Assembly (NCBI GenBank): GCA_022009855.1
Contig: CP091727.1
Coordinates: 1,302,001-1,366,000 of the forward strand
From: Lentisphaeria bacterium
Lineage (GTDB): Bacteria > Verrucomicrobiota > Lentisphaeria > Victivallales > Victivallaceae
DNA length: 64,000 nt
Direction: 5' to 3'
Position 1 is the first letter of the stretch. Every line of letters begins with the position of its first letter. Below the pieces are notes generated by a model. It searched no databases and had not been told where the DNA came from. It saw only the letters and a list, made by a program, of their open reading frames with translations. Shown piece by piece: positions 29,548 through 40,337 of this stretch. The position numbers were made by a program, and so were the translations under genes.

Positions 29548-32077
29548 TCAGAGCAGCCGGAGTTGGATCATATCGTCGTTTTCCTCCTCCCTGCCCTTGC
29601 GTCGGCGGGAGCGGACGGTATTGCGCGGCAGCTGGGCAATGGCGTCACGGGGGGCGTCGGCGGCCTTTTCCAGAAGTTCGAGGATCACGTTGGCGCGCTC
29701 GATGACCGGAGCCGGAATTCCCGCAAGTTTGGCGACGTGGATGCCGTAGCTGCGATCGCTGGCGCCGGGGACGATCTGGCGCAGAAAGATGATCTGGTCG
29801 CCGTACTCCTTGACCGCGACGTTGTAGTTGTTGACGCCGCGGCGGGTCTGTGCCAGTTCCGTGAGTTCATGGTAGTGGGTGGCGAACTGGGTCCGGCAGC
29901 GGCACTGCGGATCGTCGTGCAGAAACTCCGCCACCGCCCACGCGATCGAGAGTCCGTCGAAGGTGCTGGTTCCCCGGCCGATCTCGTCGAGAATCACCAG
30001 ACTTTTCGGCGTGACGTGATTGAGGATGTTCGCCGTTTCGACCATCTCCACCATGAAGGTGCTCTGTCCGCGGGCGAGGTCGTCGGCGGCCCCGACCCGG
30101 GTGAAGATGCGGTCCACCAGCCCGATCTCCGCCGACTCCGCCGGAATGAAAGAGCCCATCTGCGCCATGATGACCAGAAGAGCGGTCTGCCGGATGTAGG
30201 TGGATTTGCCGGCCATGTTCGGACCGGTGATGATCATCATCCGGTTGCGGTCGCCGTCGAGCAGGCAGTCGTTTGGGACGAAATTTTCCGCGCCGAGCAG
30301 CGCGTCGAGCACCGGATGGCGTCCGCCGCGGATGATCAGCCGGTCGTCCTCGAAGATGCGCGGCCGGCAGTAGTGATGAAGCCGTGCACATTCAGCCAGC
30401 GAGGAGAGCGCATCAACCTCTGCGAGCACGTCGGCGGCGTTCTGAATCTTCGCGGTAAATCCGAGCACATATTCGCGCAGCTCCTGAAAGAGCTGGTATT
30501 CCAGGGCGCGCGCCTTCTCCTCCGAGCCGAGGATCTTGCTCTCCAGCTCCTTGAGCTCCGGCGTGATGAACCGTTCGGCGTTGACCAGTGTCTGCTTGCG
30601 GATGTAATCCTCCGGCACGGCGGCGAGATTGGCCTTGCTCACCTCGATGTAGTAGCCGAAGACCGAATTGAACTTCACCTTGAGCGATTTGATGCCGGTG
30701 CGCTCCTGTTCGCGCTGCTGAATCTGCGAAAGCCAGCTCTTGCCGTCGGTGGCGGCGGCGCGCAGTTCGTCGAGCTGCGGGGAGTATCCCGGACGGATCA
30801 CCCCGCCGTCGGCGAGCAGCGCCGGGGTTTCGTCGGCGATGGCGGCGTCGATCCGGGCGGTGAGTTCCGGGAAGAGTTCGAGCCGGGAATTGAGCTGTTC
30901 GAGCAGTGGAGCGGCGAAGACGCCGAGCAAGGTTTTGACTCCCCGGCAGTACGCTGAGCGAAGCCGAGAGGGTCTGGAGATCGCGCGGCCCGGCGCTGCC
31001 GACGTTGAGACGCCCCACAATTCGCTCCAGGTCGCGGACGACGCCGATGGTTTCGCGCAGTTCGGCAAGCGTCAGCGGATCGAGGGTGAACTGCTCGACC
31101 GCGTCGAGCCGCGCGACGATGGCGTCGTGGTCGCAGAGCGGCCGGAGCACCCAGCCGCGCAACCTCCGCCCGCCCATTGGGGGTGACGGTGTGGTCGAGC
31201 ACGCCGAGCAGGGAGCCGTTTTTACCGGAGCCGAACATGGTCTCGACCAGTTCGAGGTTGCGCTGAGAGATGGAGTCCAGTTCGAGCGAATGGTCGAGCG
31301 AATAGAATTCGAGCCGGTTGATGTGGGCGGCGTCCTGCCGGAGATTTTCGGTGGCGTAACGGAGCACCGCGCCGGCGGCGGCGACGGCGAGCGGCAGGTC
31401 GCGGCAGCCAAAGCCGTCGAGAGTGGCGACTTGAAAATGTTCTTTGAGGAAGCTCTCGGACCGCTCGGTTTCGAACTCTTCGGAATCAAGTTCGGTCCAG
31501 AGGATCTTGTTCGGGTCTCAGGCCAGGAGTCGTTGGCGCGGAATTCGGCGGCTAGCTTGTGTGAGATGACGCACTCGCGGGTGTTGAGCCGGTCTAGCTC
31601 GGTCCGGAGTTTCTCCGGAGAATCGGTTTCGGTGACGCGGAATTCGCCGGTGCTGATGTCAAGGCTGGCCAGTGCACTGCGGTCGCGCCCGGAGACGAGG
31701 GCCGTAAGATAGTTGTTACAGGTCGGATTGAGCAGCGCGTTGTCGATGATCGTGCCCGGGGTGATGATGCGGGTCACCTGCCGCTTGACGATTCCCTGCG
31801 CCAGTTTGGGATCCTCCATCTGCTCGGCGATGGCGACCTTGACGCCGGCCGCGACCAGCCGGGGGAGGTAATTTTCCAGCGCGTGATAGGGGAAGCCGCA
31901 CATCGGCACCCCCTGCCGCTTGGTGAGGGTAAGTTCGAGCACCGAACTCACCCGTTCCGCGTCTTCGAAAAACTCCTCGTAGAAGTCGCCGAGCCGGAAG
32001 AGCAGCACCGCGTCCGGCGGGATCGCCGCCTTCGCCTCGCGGTACTGCCGCATCATCGGAGTGAGGTTTTCTTCCAT
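29548..32077 (-). CDS. mutS: DNA mismatch repair protein MutS
   Basis: About 843 residues. Domain I has the mismatch-binding motif GDFYEEFF near residue 32. Core and clamp domains are followed by the ATPase: Walker A GPNMAGKST, DDLARGQSTFMVEM, Walker B VILDEIGRGTSTFDG and ATHYHEL. It detects mismatches and recruits MutL, which is not in this window. At least three indels break it, near 31545, near 31180 and in the C tract near 30943; between them the frame is recovered exactly, so this is one gene. ATG 32077 follows AAGGGAACC. The leftward flavin reductase gene ends 19 bases upstream. Confidence 0.93.
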
Positions 32078-32095
32078 CCGGCAGGTTCCCTTCTG

Positions 32096-32647
32096 CTATT
32101 CCTTCACGTATTTGCCGGTTCCGGTGACCGCCTCGATGCGGCCGATGTAGAAGCTGTGGTAGTCCCGGTCGGGATAGTGTTCTTCGATCAGCGATTTGAG
32201 GAAGAAGTTCCGGCCGTCCAGCTTGCCGCGGCAGAGCCGGGTGCATTCGACGGCGAGTTCGGCTTCGCGGTAGATCGGGGCGTCGACCCGCTTTGCGGCC
32301 ACGGGGGTGAGTCCGGCGCGGGTGATCTTATCCGGCACGTCGCGCCCGGAGACGCTGCCGAGCTGCTCGATGATCTCCTGAAACTTCCGGTCGGAGAATC
32401 CGCAGAGGGTGAAGGTGGAGTACTCTTCGAGGAAGTCGAAGGTGCGGCGCTGGGGGCGGACGAAGACGATCGCGGAGGGCACTCCCCACAGTTCGCCGAA
32501 AAATCCGCTGCTGACCGGCATCGCGTTGAACTTCCCGGTGGCAAACTCCCCGGAAGTCAGCAGCATTCGTCTCTGGTTCCAGATGGAAAAGATTCCTCCG
32601 TCGAATTCGTCGAGACCGATCGGCCGTTTGGCGCGTTTTCCGATCAT
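32096..32647 (-). CDS. Flavin reductase-like domain protein
   Basis: 183 residues, intact. The pattern NQRRMLLTSGEFATGKFNAMPVSS, then VFVRPQRRTFDFLEEYSTFTLCGF, matches FMN-binding split-barrel proteins of the flavin-reductase/DIM6-NTAB group. They bind FMN and often reduce flavin or serve as flavoredoxins. CAGGAGGGGAACG precedes ATG 32647, and the start overlaps the end of folB by 4 bases. Partner unknown; co-transcription with folB and mutS looks incidental. Confidence 0.8.
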   Translation of the reverse strand: MIGKRAKRPIGLDEFDGGIFSIWNQRRMLLTSGEFATGKFNAMPVSSGFFGELWGVPSAIVFVRPQRRTFDFLEEYSTFTLCGFSDRKFQEIIEQLGSVSGRDVPDKITRAGLTPVAAKRVDAPIYREAELAVECTRLCRGKLDGRNFFLKSLIEEHYPDRDYHSFYIGRIEAVTGTGKYVKE

Positions 32648-33018
32648 CGTTCCCCTCCTGGCTGGCGGTTGCGCCCGGTTGTAACTTCAACGGCGACGGC
32701 GCGGGCGAAACGCGCGGCGCCGGGTTTCGCCACCCGGACCCGGACCTGCTCCACCGGAGGATATTCGAGGACCAGTTCCCCGACGGCGCCGGCGAGCCGT
32801 TCGATCAACAGGAAGCGGGACTCCTCCGCCAGATGGAGGATCCGTTCTTCAATTTCGGCGTAATTGACCGTGTCCTCCAGGGCGTCGCTCGCCGCCGCGC
32901 CGCTGAGATCGAGGCCGATTTCGACATCGATCACCACCGCCTGGCGACGGGTGCGTTCGGCCGGATAGACGCCGATGACCGGATTGGCCCGGAGACCGGA
33001 AAGAACAATTTTGTCCAC
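32644..33018 (-). CDS. folB: Dihydroneopterin aldolase
   Basis: 124 residues from GTG 33018. It is FolB-like: KIVLSGLRANPVIGVYPAER, the NYAEIEERI motif, then FLLIERLAGAV and VRVRVAKPGA. FolB converts dihydroneopterin to hydroxymethyl-dihydropterin in folate synthesis. GTG 33018 is chosen for GGGGAGG 6 bases upstream and for agreement with the family start; ATG 33036, which overlaps the previous stop, would add six residues and is the alternative. No folK or folP neighbour. Confidence 0.85.
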   Translation of the reverse strand: MDKIVLSGLRANPVIGVYPAERTRRQAVVIDVEIGLDLSGAAASDALEDTVNYAEIEERILHLAEESRFLLIERLAGAVGELVLEYPPVEQVRVRVAKPGAARFARAVAVEVTTGRNRQPGGER

Positions 33019-33032
33019 GCGCGCCTCCCCGG

Positions 33033-34225
33033 TCATTTCCGGTTCAGATGGAACACTTCGCGCTGCCGGTCGGTCGGAAACATCAACAGATCGTAACGGA
33101 TGTCATCCCAGAGCCGGTCGGAGGAGAGCAGCTCCCGATATTCTCCGGGCAGATGGGAGACCGACTGCCAGAAAATCGGAGACTGCGAGAAGGGCAGTCC
33201 GTTGTCGTTGCCGCGCCGGTCGAACCTGGCGCTGGCGAGGGTGGTCCGGCCGTCGCCCGGAACGTATTCTGCAACCGAAAGGCGGCCGGTTTTGCGGTCG
33301 ACCAGCAACCGGGAAGCGGTCGGAACCGAATTTCCGGCGAAGAGGAAAAGGGCGACGTTCTTCGGCGGCTGAGAGGGAATTTCCATCGCGGAACGGAACT
33401 GCTTTGCCCGGCGCAGACAGTTGTCCAGCCGGTCCGCGGCCTCCTTCTCTCCGATGGCGGCCCGCACGGCGGGATCGGCCAGCCCCCAGCGGTTGGCGGT
33501 CCAGACCGCCGGATTGAGGAGGTCGAGCGCCGGACCGTCGGGTGCATCGGCGTAGTGGACCGTTCCGGCGTTCACGCCCGGCAGCATCTGGTAGGCCGCG
33601 GGAGAGGTGACGAACGGGGTTCCGGCAGTTGCCGGATCGGGGCGGGCGGCGCTGACGATTTCGGAGAGGATGGCGAGGCTCCCGTCGTTGGGCGCACCGA
33701 CCAGAATCAGCTTATCCATGAGTTTTGCACCGCTCCCGGGCGCTTGAACTTTTCTGTGTACTTTTTCTGAAGCTCCGTGCGCAGTCCGGAGAGAAATTCA
33801 TGCAGTTTCGCCGCGTTGCCGGGGATGTCCAGCTTCGGGTCGCAGGGGAAACGGTAGAGCGTGGCGTACGCGCACCCTTCCGGCAGCGGACGGGCTGCGT
33901 CGACATATCCGGCCGCGACCAGCCGGTCGATCACGCCGCGGCAAACCGTTTTCGCCGGCTCCCCGGTGGCACAGCCGCAGAGAACCACCACCGGATTGCG
34001 TTCCGGCCCCTGGAACTCGATCGCCCGTTTCTCGGCGATGTCGGGGGCGGGCGCGGCCTTCGGCACGGGCTTCACCGTGGCGGATTCCGCCGGTTTCGCC
34101 GCGGGAGCGGGCGTTGCATTCTGAGGTTGGGGGGCGGGGGGGGTGTCGACGGGGTCGACGGCGGCACAGCCGGCAAACAGCATCGCGGCTGCGACGGCAA
34201 ACAGGGCGGAAAGTGTTGTTTTCAT
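33033..34225 (-). CDS. Lipoprotein with alpha/beta-hydrolase-like sequence, nucleophile region missing
   Basis: About 397 residues if read as one gene. Signal peptide MKTTLSALFAVAAAML ends in lipobox FAGC, then a Pro/Ala-rich spacer. The catalytic-domain pattern follows (NPVVVLCGCATGEPA, GYVDAARPLPEG), and after a break near 33712 continues as KLILVGAPNDGSLAIL and SPAAYQMLPG, as in LCAT-like lipases. The GHSMGG-type nucleophile elbow expected between KFKRPG and the LILVGAPNDGS strand is not there, and the frame also shifts at that point. Either a deletion of some tens of bases (genuine or in assembly) or two separate genes. ATG 34225 follows GGAGGAAATC. Confidence 0.6.
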
Positions 34226-34258
34226 GATTTCCTCCGGAAAAAGAATTCGTTTTTCCAT

Positions 34259-34287
34259 ACAATACCACCGCTTTGCCGCTTTGGCAA
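34259..34287 (-). promoter_or_regulatory. Promoter overlapping a palindrome, for the hydrolase-like lipoprotein
   Basis: Minus strand TTGCCA (34287-34282) and TATTGT (34264-34259), spacer 17. The spacer and -35 lie inside an inverted repeat (CCACCGCTTTGCC with GGCAAAAGCGGTGG, 34265-34296). The palindrome could be an operator, or on the plus strand a hairpin followed by T6. Confidence 0.5.
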
Positions 34288-34381
34288 AAGCGGTGGATGG
34301 TTTTTTCGGGAATTTCCGCAGTCTATCCGGCAGAACCGGCGCAAATGGTGAAAGAAAGCGCGGAAAATTCCGCTTTTCGGG

Positions 34382-34410
34382 TTGAACCTTTTGCCGGAAG
34401 AGGCTATATT
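34382..34410 (+). promoter_or_regulatory. Promoter of guaB
   Basis: TTGAAC at 34382-34387 and TATATT at 34405-34410, spacer 17, 45 bases before ATG 34456. Confidence 0.7.
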
Positions 34411-34455
34411 ACACAGTAAAATAACACCCAAAAATCAGCTTTGAGGAATTCTATC

Positions 34456-35951
34456 ATGCGCTATATCGATCAATTCATGGCCGCTTTCCCCTTCGAAGGA
34501 CTCACGTTCGACGACATTTCCCTGGTGACTCAATATGCGGATTTCCTGCCGCACGATGCCGATGTTTCGACCCGTTTCTCGCGGAACGTCACGTTGAACA
34601 TCCCCTTTGTCAGCGCGGCGATGGATACGGTCACCGAGAGCGCGATGGCGATCGCGATGGCGCAGCTCGGCGGCCTGGGCGTGATCCACAAGAATCTTTC
34701 GATCGAAAAACAGGCCGAAGAGGTGCGCAAGGTCAAGTATTACCTCAATGGAATCATCCGCACGCCGGTGGTTTTTCACCCGGATCAGACGGTGGCGGAG
34801 ATGATGGAGGAGAAGCGTCGCAAGAAGTACTCCTTCTCCGGGTTCCCGATCGTTGACGACTCCGGCAAACTGGTCGGCATCATCACCAGCCGTGACATCA
34901 AATTCCTCACCAACTACAACATCCGGATCAGCGAGGTGATGACCCGCACGCCGGTGACGGCGAGCGATTCGGTTTCGATGAACGAGGCCTATCGGATCAT
35001 GGTCGAAAACAAGGTGGGCAAGCTGCCGATGGTCGACAAGGAGGGCAAACTCACCGGCCTCTACAGCTTCCTCGACGTCAAGACCCTGATCGAAAAGGAC
35101 GAGCCGGACTACAACCGCGATTCTCACCACCAGCTCCGTGCCGCCGCCGGCATCGGTCCCTATGACGAGGCTCGTGCCGAGGCGCTGATCAACGCCGGAG
35201 TCGATGTGCTGGTGCTCGACACCGCGCACGGTCACTCCAAAGGGGTTATGGAGACGGTCAAGCTCTTCAAGAAGCGCTACGGCAACCGGGTGGACATCGT
35301 CGCCGGCAACATCGCGACGGCGGAAGCGGCGAAGGCGCTGGTCGATGCGGGAGCCGACGGCATCAAGGTCGGCATCGGACCCGGTTCGATCTGCACCACC
35401 CGGGTGGTGGCCGGCGTCGGCGTGCCGCAGGTTACGGCGGTCTACGAAGTGGCGAAGACGGTTCCGGCGGATGTCCCGGTGATTGCCGACGGCGGAATCA
35501 AACAGTCCGGCGACGTGGCGAAGGCGCTGGCGGTCGGCGCGGACTGCGTGATGATGGGTTCCGCGCTGGCCGGCACCAGCGAGAGCAACGGTGAAATGAT
35601 CTTGCACCAGGGGCGCAGCTACGTCTCCTACCGCGGAATGGGCAGTTTGGAGGCGATGAAGACCGGCAAGGGCAGCCGCGAGCGCTACGGCCAGGATGAT
35701 GTCGATGACGATTCGAAGCTGGTGCCGCAGGGAATCGAGGCGATGGTGCCATTCCGCGGTCCGGTGAAGAATGTGATCTGCCAGTTTGTCGGCGGGCTGC
35801 GCTACTCCTTCGGGTACTGCGGTGCGCGGACGGTCAAGGAGTTCCAGGAGAAGGCGCGGATGGTCGGGTGACCGCCGCCGGACTGCGCGAGGCGCATCCG
35901 CACGACGTGACCATGCTCAAGGACGCCCCGAACTACACCGCGTCGAACTGA
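34456..35951 (+). CDS. guaB: IMP dehydrogenase
   Basis: About 498 residues. The barrel holds the catalytic Cys in GIGPGSICTTR and the flap arginine-tyrosine (RERYGQD). Two CBS domains are inserted at about residues 100-220 (VMTRTPVTASDSVSM is the second). It oxidises IMP to XMP, the committed step to GMP. ATG 34456 follows GAGGAA. Near 35867 a base is missing (ATGGTCGGG for ATGGTCCGGG), so the raw frame stops early at ARMVG; corrected, it ends RVTAAGLREAHPHDV to APNYTASN at 35951. The OmpH-like gene follows 18 bases later. Confidence 0.95.
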
Positions 35952-35969
35952 GCGGAAAGGCGGCGCCTC

Positions 35970-36599
35970 ATGCGAAGGATCCGGAACATTCTGATGATGT
36001 TGTGTCTCGGTTCGGCGTTCGTCGCCGGAGCGGTCGAAAACGGGCGGATCGGTGTGGTCAATCTGGAGAAGATCTTCCGCGAATATTACAAGAGCCGGAT
36101 CGCCGAAGACGCGATCAAGCAGCAGGCGGAGGTCTACCGCACCTATTTAATGCGGCTCAACGATCAGCTGCGCACCCTCAAGGAGGAGGCGCGCGCCGCG
36201 CGGCTCAACAGCCAGAATCTGGCTCTTTCCGAGGCGGACCGCAAAGCCGCCGTCGAGAAAGCGGACGCCAAGGCCCGCCAGGTTTCGCAGAAGGAGGCGG
36301 AGATCGAACTTTACGCCACCGAGGGGAGTGCTTCGCTGCGCAAGGTCGAACAGCAGAAGCGCGAGGCGATCATGGCGGAGATTCAGCAGGAGATCCGCCG
36401 CCGGGCGGCGGCGGAGGGGTATGCGTTTGTTCTCGACAGCTCCGGCAAGACGATGAACGAGCAGCCGACTCTGCTGATCTACCCGGAATCCTGTGATTTC
36501 ACCGCCGCGGTTCTCACCGAGCTGAATCGGACCAGAACCCGGAAGGCGGATACCCCATCGTCCAAACCGGCCCCGCCGCCGGAACCAGTCAGGAACTAA
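35970..36599 (+). CDS. OmpH/Skp-family periplasmic chaperone
   Basis: 209 residues, intact. Signal peptide MRRIRNILMMLCLGSAFVAG, then RIGVVNLEKIFREYYKS, the usual first strand and helix of Skp/OmpH. Long helical arms rich in Ala, Glu, Lys and Arg follow, and a second strand near GYAFVLDSSG. It would escort outer-membrane proteins through the periplasm. Position immediately before lpxD is the classic arrangement in Gram-negatives. A Pro-rich tail (PSSKPAPPPEPV) is longer than in E. coli Skp. Confidence 0.88.
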   Translation: MRRIRNILMMLCLGSAFVAGAVENGRIGVVNLEKIFREYYKSRIAEDAIKQQAEVYRTYLMRLNDQLRTLKEEARAARLNSQNLALSEADRKAAVEKADAKARQVSQKEAEIELYATEGSASLRKVEQQKREAIMAEIQQEIRRRAAAEGYAFVLDSSGKTMNEQPTLLIYPESCDFTAAVLTELNRTRTRKADTPSSKPAPPPEPVRN

Positions 36600-36624
36600 A
36601 CAATTTCAGGAAGGACCGCACCTC

Positions 36625-37671
36625 ATGAATCACGTCACACTCACCGCCGCGAAAATCGCTGAAATGGTCAACGGCAAACTGATCGGTTCGCCCGACCGCA
36701 CCATCTCCAGCGTCTCCGGAATCCGGGATGCGCAGAGCGATCAGCTCTCCTTCATCGGCAACAAGAAATACCAGCACCAGCTCGAAAGTACCAAAGCGGG
36801 CGTGGTGCTCGTCTGCCCCGACCTCGCCGACGCTCCGGCGGTGGACCGCAGCCTGATCGTCTGCGATAACGTCGATTACGCCTTTGCCAAGGTGATCGCC
36901 GTCTTCGCGGAAGAGCCGCCGAAGTGGCCGGTGGGCGTCCATCCTTCGGCGGTGGTTTCTCCCGAAGCGAAGCTCGGCCAGGGGGTCAGCATCAATGCCA
37001 ACGCGGTGATCGAAGCGGGCGCTGAAATCGGCGACGGCACGGTGATCGGTGCCGGCTGCTACATCGGCCACGACGTGAAGATCGGCGCAGGTTCGCTGCT
37101 CTATCCCAATGTGACGGTGATGTACCGCTGCGTGATCGGCCGCAAGGCGGTGATTCACCCGGGGGTGGTGATCGGCGGCGACGGCTTCGGTTTCATTCCG
37201 ACCAAGCAGGGACTGGTCAAGGTGCCGCAGACCGGCATTGTCCAGATTGACGACGACGTCGAAATCGGCGCGAACACCACCATCGACCGCGCCCGTTTCG
37301 GCAAGACCTGGATCAAGAGCAATGTCAAGATCGACAATCAGGTGATGGTTGCGCACAACGTGGTGATCGGCGAAAGTTCGATTCTGGTTGCGCAGTGCGG
37401 CATCGCCGGCAGCGCGGAACTCGGCCGCGGGGTGATTCTCGCCGCCAAGTCGGGCGTCAACGGTCACATCACCCTCGGCGACGGTGTGCAGGTCGCCGGG
37501 ACCAGCGGCGTGGTCAAGAGCCTGCCGGCCGGCGCGATCGCCCTCGGCACACCGGCGGAATCCCAGCGTGAATTCATGGCGCGCCACACGCTGCCGAGCC
37601 GGTTCGAAAAACTCTCCGCCAAGGTGGAGGCGCTCCGGAAGGAGATCGCCGAACTCAAGGCGTCCAAATAA
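36625..37671 (+). CDS. lpxD: UDP-3-O-acylglucosamine N-acyltransferase
   Basis: 348 residues, intact. N-terminal uridine-binding domain (IAEMVNGKLIGSPDRTI, DQLSFIGNKKY), then a left-handed beta-helix of hexapeptide repeats (about residues 105-310) with the catalytic His in VMVAHNVVIG, and a C-terminal helix (FEKLSAKVEALRKEI). It adds the second acyl chain to UDP-GlcN in lipid A synthesis, so the organism makes lipopolysaccharide. ATG 36625 has AGGAAGGA upstream. Pairing with the OmpH gene 25 bases upstream supports the call. Confidence 0.95.
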   Translation: MNHVTLTAAKIAEMVNGKLIGSPDRTISSVSGIRDAQSDQLSFIGNKKYQHQLESTKAGVVLVCPDLADAPAVDRSLIVCDNVDYAFAKVIAVFAEEPPKWPVGVHPSAVVSPEAKLGQGVSINANAVIEAGAEIGDGTVIGAGCYIGHDVKIGAGSLLYPNVTVMYRCVIGRKAVIHPGVVIGGDGFGFIPTKQGLVKVPQTGIVQIDDDVEIGANTTIDRARFGKTWIKSNVKIDNQVMVAHNVVIGESSILVAQCGIAGSAELGRGVILAAKSGVNGHITLGDGVQVAGTSGVVKSLPAGAIALGTPAESQREFMARHTLPSRFEKLSAKVEALRKEIAELKASK

Positions 37672-37688
37672 GCCTGCTTTCCCGAAAA

Positions 37689-38975
37689 ATGGCGGCAATG
37701 CGGAACATCCGGAACCTCCTGTTCGGACTCTTCGCATTGCCGTTCTTTTTGTCTCTTTTTGCCGCGGAGGAAGAGCTCCCGCCGGACCCGCTGCGCGACC
37801 GCGCCCTCGCGGGGGGAGGTGGCCGCTCAGCTTCAACTGGCGAACGAATTTCTTTTTCGGGCGGAACCGTCCACGCAATCCGACGCTGGCGGCCTACTGG
37901 TTCCGCCGGGCGGCGGAGCTGGGCAGTCCGGAGGGAACCTATAATTTTGCGGTCTGTCTCGAACGCGGCTGGGGGGTGCCGCAAAGTGAAAACCAGGCAT
38001 TCTCTTTCTACACGAAAGCGGCGGAAGCCGGACGGCCGGAGGCGCGGATGCGCCGGGCCCGGTTGCTCTACTCCGGCGTAAAGGAGGAGAAGAGAGAAAC
38101 CGGGACGCGTCCGGCGATTCCGGCGGAACCGGAAAAAGCGCTTGAGGAGCTTCGCAAACTCTGCGGTGAAAACTTCGCTCCGGCCAAATTCGAACTGGCG
38201 CGGCTGCTGGCGGGAGACCGTGAACGGCGGAAAAGCTGCGCGGGGGAACTCCGTGCCCGGCTGGAAGAATATGCGGCGCAGCCGAATCCGGAGCCGAAGG
38301 CTCTGCTTCTCCTGGCCGAATGCCGCCGCGACGGTGTCGGCGGCTCTCCGTCGATGGAACACGCCGCGGATGCGGTGGAGCGGGCGATGATGCTCGGGGA
38401 TGTCGATGCGAAGGCTCTCTACGCCCGGATTCTGGAATACGGGCACGGTCGGCGGCCGGCTCCGGAGCAGGCCTTCCGTCTGACGAAGGAGGCGGCGGAG
38501 GCGGGGTCCCGTCCGGCGCTGCTGCGGCTGGGGGACTACAAACTCACCGGGGAGTATCTGCCTCACGATCCGGGCGGTGCGGTGGAGTGTTTCCGCCGTG
38601 CCGCGGAGGCGGGGTATCCGCCCGCCTTCTTCAAGCTCGGCAACGCCTACGCCGAAGGAATCGGCGTGGAAAAGGATCCCGTGCGGGCATTTGAGGAGTT
38701 CGCCAAAGGGGCGCGGGCGGGGGGAGCCGCGCTGTCAATACCGGCTGGGGCGTTGTTACCTTGACGGAACCGGCATTGCGGCGGATCCGGCCGGAGCGGT
38801 CTACTGGTTCCGGAGTGCGATCGGCCGCGGCAACGTGGAGGCGATGCGCGATCTCGGCCGCTGTCTTCTGGAAGGGCGCGGCGTGGAGAAAAACGAAGAA
38901 GAGGGCGCGAAGCTGCTTTCCGCCGCCGCTGCCGCCGGCGATCGCACCGCCATTCTGATGCTCAACCGCAACTGA
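37689..38975 (+). CDS. Exported Sel1-repeat protein
   Basis: About 428 residues. Signal peptide near MRNIRNLLFGLFALPFFLSLFA. At least seven Sel1-like repeats follow, for example AAYWFRRAAELGSPEGTYN, AFRLTKEAAEAGSRPAL, AVECFRRAAEAGYPPAF, AVYWFRSAIGRGNVEAM, each with the A-x-x-x-G pattern. Such repeats mediate protein contacts in envelope or signalling complexes. Indels occur in the G run near 37816, in the TTTTTCGGG near 37855, and near 38729. Start is ATG 37689 or ATG 37698. It follows lpxD by 17 bases, so it is probably co-transcribed. Confidence 0.75.
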
Positions 38976-39152
38976 CGGCTCCTGGGAATCCATCGTTTTC
39001 CGCAGAAATAACGGAAAAATCCGTCATTTCCGAAAAAACGACGGAAAGGTGACGATAGGATCCGCCAGCCTCGGAGTGCCGATGTTCATCGGGGTTGGCG
39101 GAACGCTGGAGACCGGAGTTTGCTCTCTTTTTTCAGGAAGGAGAGCTCCAGC
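38976..39152. other. Non-coding gap with several inverted repeats
   Basis: No gene seen. CCGCCAGCC near 39061 pairs with GGTTGGCGG near 39094, with an inner CCGATG/CATCGG hairpin. GCTCTC near 39122 pairs with GAGAGC near 39142. Role unknown; the second hairpin could terminate the leftward gene fragment poorly at best. Confidence 0.35.
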
Positions 39153-40337
39153 TTACCGTTCTCCATTTTCGGAATAGAGAATCCGTATGTTGCGGAGCCA
39201 GTAGACGAAATGGTTGGAGGTGGGGTTGAAGCCGATTCGAAGTTTTTTCAACCCGGCAGGATCTATTCCGGCTGAATGGAACCAGATGACCCGTTCCTGC
39301 CATTTCTCGGAGGGATTTTGGACCTTCAAATACAGAGGCTTCCCGAAAATCCGTTCCGGTCCTTTCACCGCCATCACCAGCATCTGTCGAATTTTTTCCG
39401 GAGCAGCCGCTTTGATTTCAAATGCGATGCCGCTGCTGCCTTCCAGCGATTCCTGCGGCAGCTGAAGCGTATATTCCGGATAGACCCAGCGGTCAACATG
39501 CGGCGCAAACCGGACGTCGAAACGGATGGCGGATTCACCGGAATCAAAAGCGATCTTCATTGTTCCGGACGAGTTTCTCCGCCAGCTGGCGGGATTTGAG
39601 CTGCCGCTCAACGGCTTTTTGTTTGCTGGATGAAATCAGTTTGCTGAAATTCACCAGCGGTGCGACGAGAGGAGAACTTTTCCGACCGTTGAAAACCCCT
39701 TCGATCCGCAGTTCCCCGGGATTGATGGTTCCATTCGGGGGTGAATTTCAGAGGAAGCTCGATCTTCCCGAAGGCGGGAAGTTGGAGCGTTGCAGGGTTT
39801 TCAAGGATTTTTCCGCCGGAGAAGGTGAGCGTCCCGGTTTTTTTCATCGGGGGAGAAGTTGTAAATCTGGAGCTTGAAGGCGGCGGCGTTTTTGCGTACA
39901 TCGGCACAATCCCGGTCTACGCTCAGATCGAAATCCTTCGACAGTTCAACCCGGAAGACGACCGTGCGATCCATTTCCGTTCGCCGGGCGCGACGCTGAT
40001 TGCGCTGATTGCGGGAGACGAACGGCTTGTCCGGCCTGATAGGGGGAAGTCCATCGATCCGGGTGACGAACCGGGTGGCGGAAACGGTCAGCTGCCCGCC
40101 GGTTGCCGTCAGGGAAGAGGGGGTACCGAATATGTCGTAACAGCGGTAGCTGCCGTCTGGAACGGAGAGCTGGAAGCTTCTTTTCTTCAAATCGGTAAGT
40201 TTCCGGTCCGGACTGTTCGGTTCCAGGTCCAATTCCGAAACGCTGAAACAGGCCAGAGAGCAGGAGCCGTCCGGCTGTCGGTAAAGAAATCCGCGGACAC
40301 CCGGGGCGGGATCCAGAGTTCCCGCAAAGACGAGGTG
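39153..40337 (-). pseudogene. 3' part of a secreted carbohydrate-active or binding protein
   Basis: Only the C-terminal part (about 395 residues) is present. It has beta-sandwich text typical of glycosidase accessory domains (GFLYRQPDGSCSLACFSVSE, VPDGSYRCYDIFGTPSSL), then LPAFGKIELPLKFTPEWNG, a helical stretch (LKSRQLAEKLVRNNE), and a last domain (IAFDSGESAIRFDVRF to LRNIRILYSENGER) resembling carbohydrate-binding modules. Several indels (near 39865, 39735, 39560). Toward its 5' side coding sense is lost near 40.34 kb, where the opposite strand starts to encode the end of another gene. Family not assigned. Confidence 0.5.

Noticed and set aside
29563..30957. 464-codon plus-strand frame over mutS
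   Set aside because: Antisense shadow of conserved MutS sequence.
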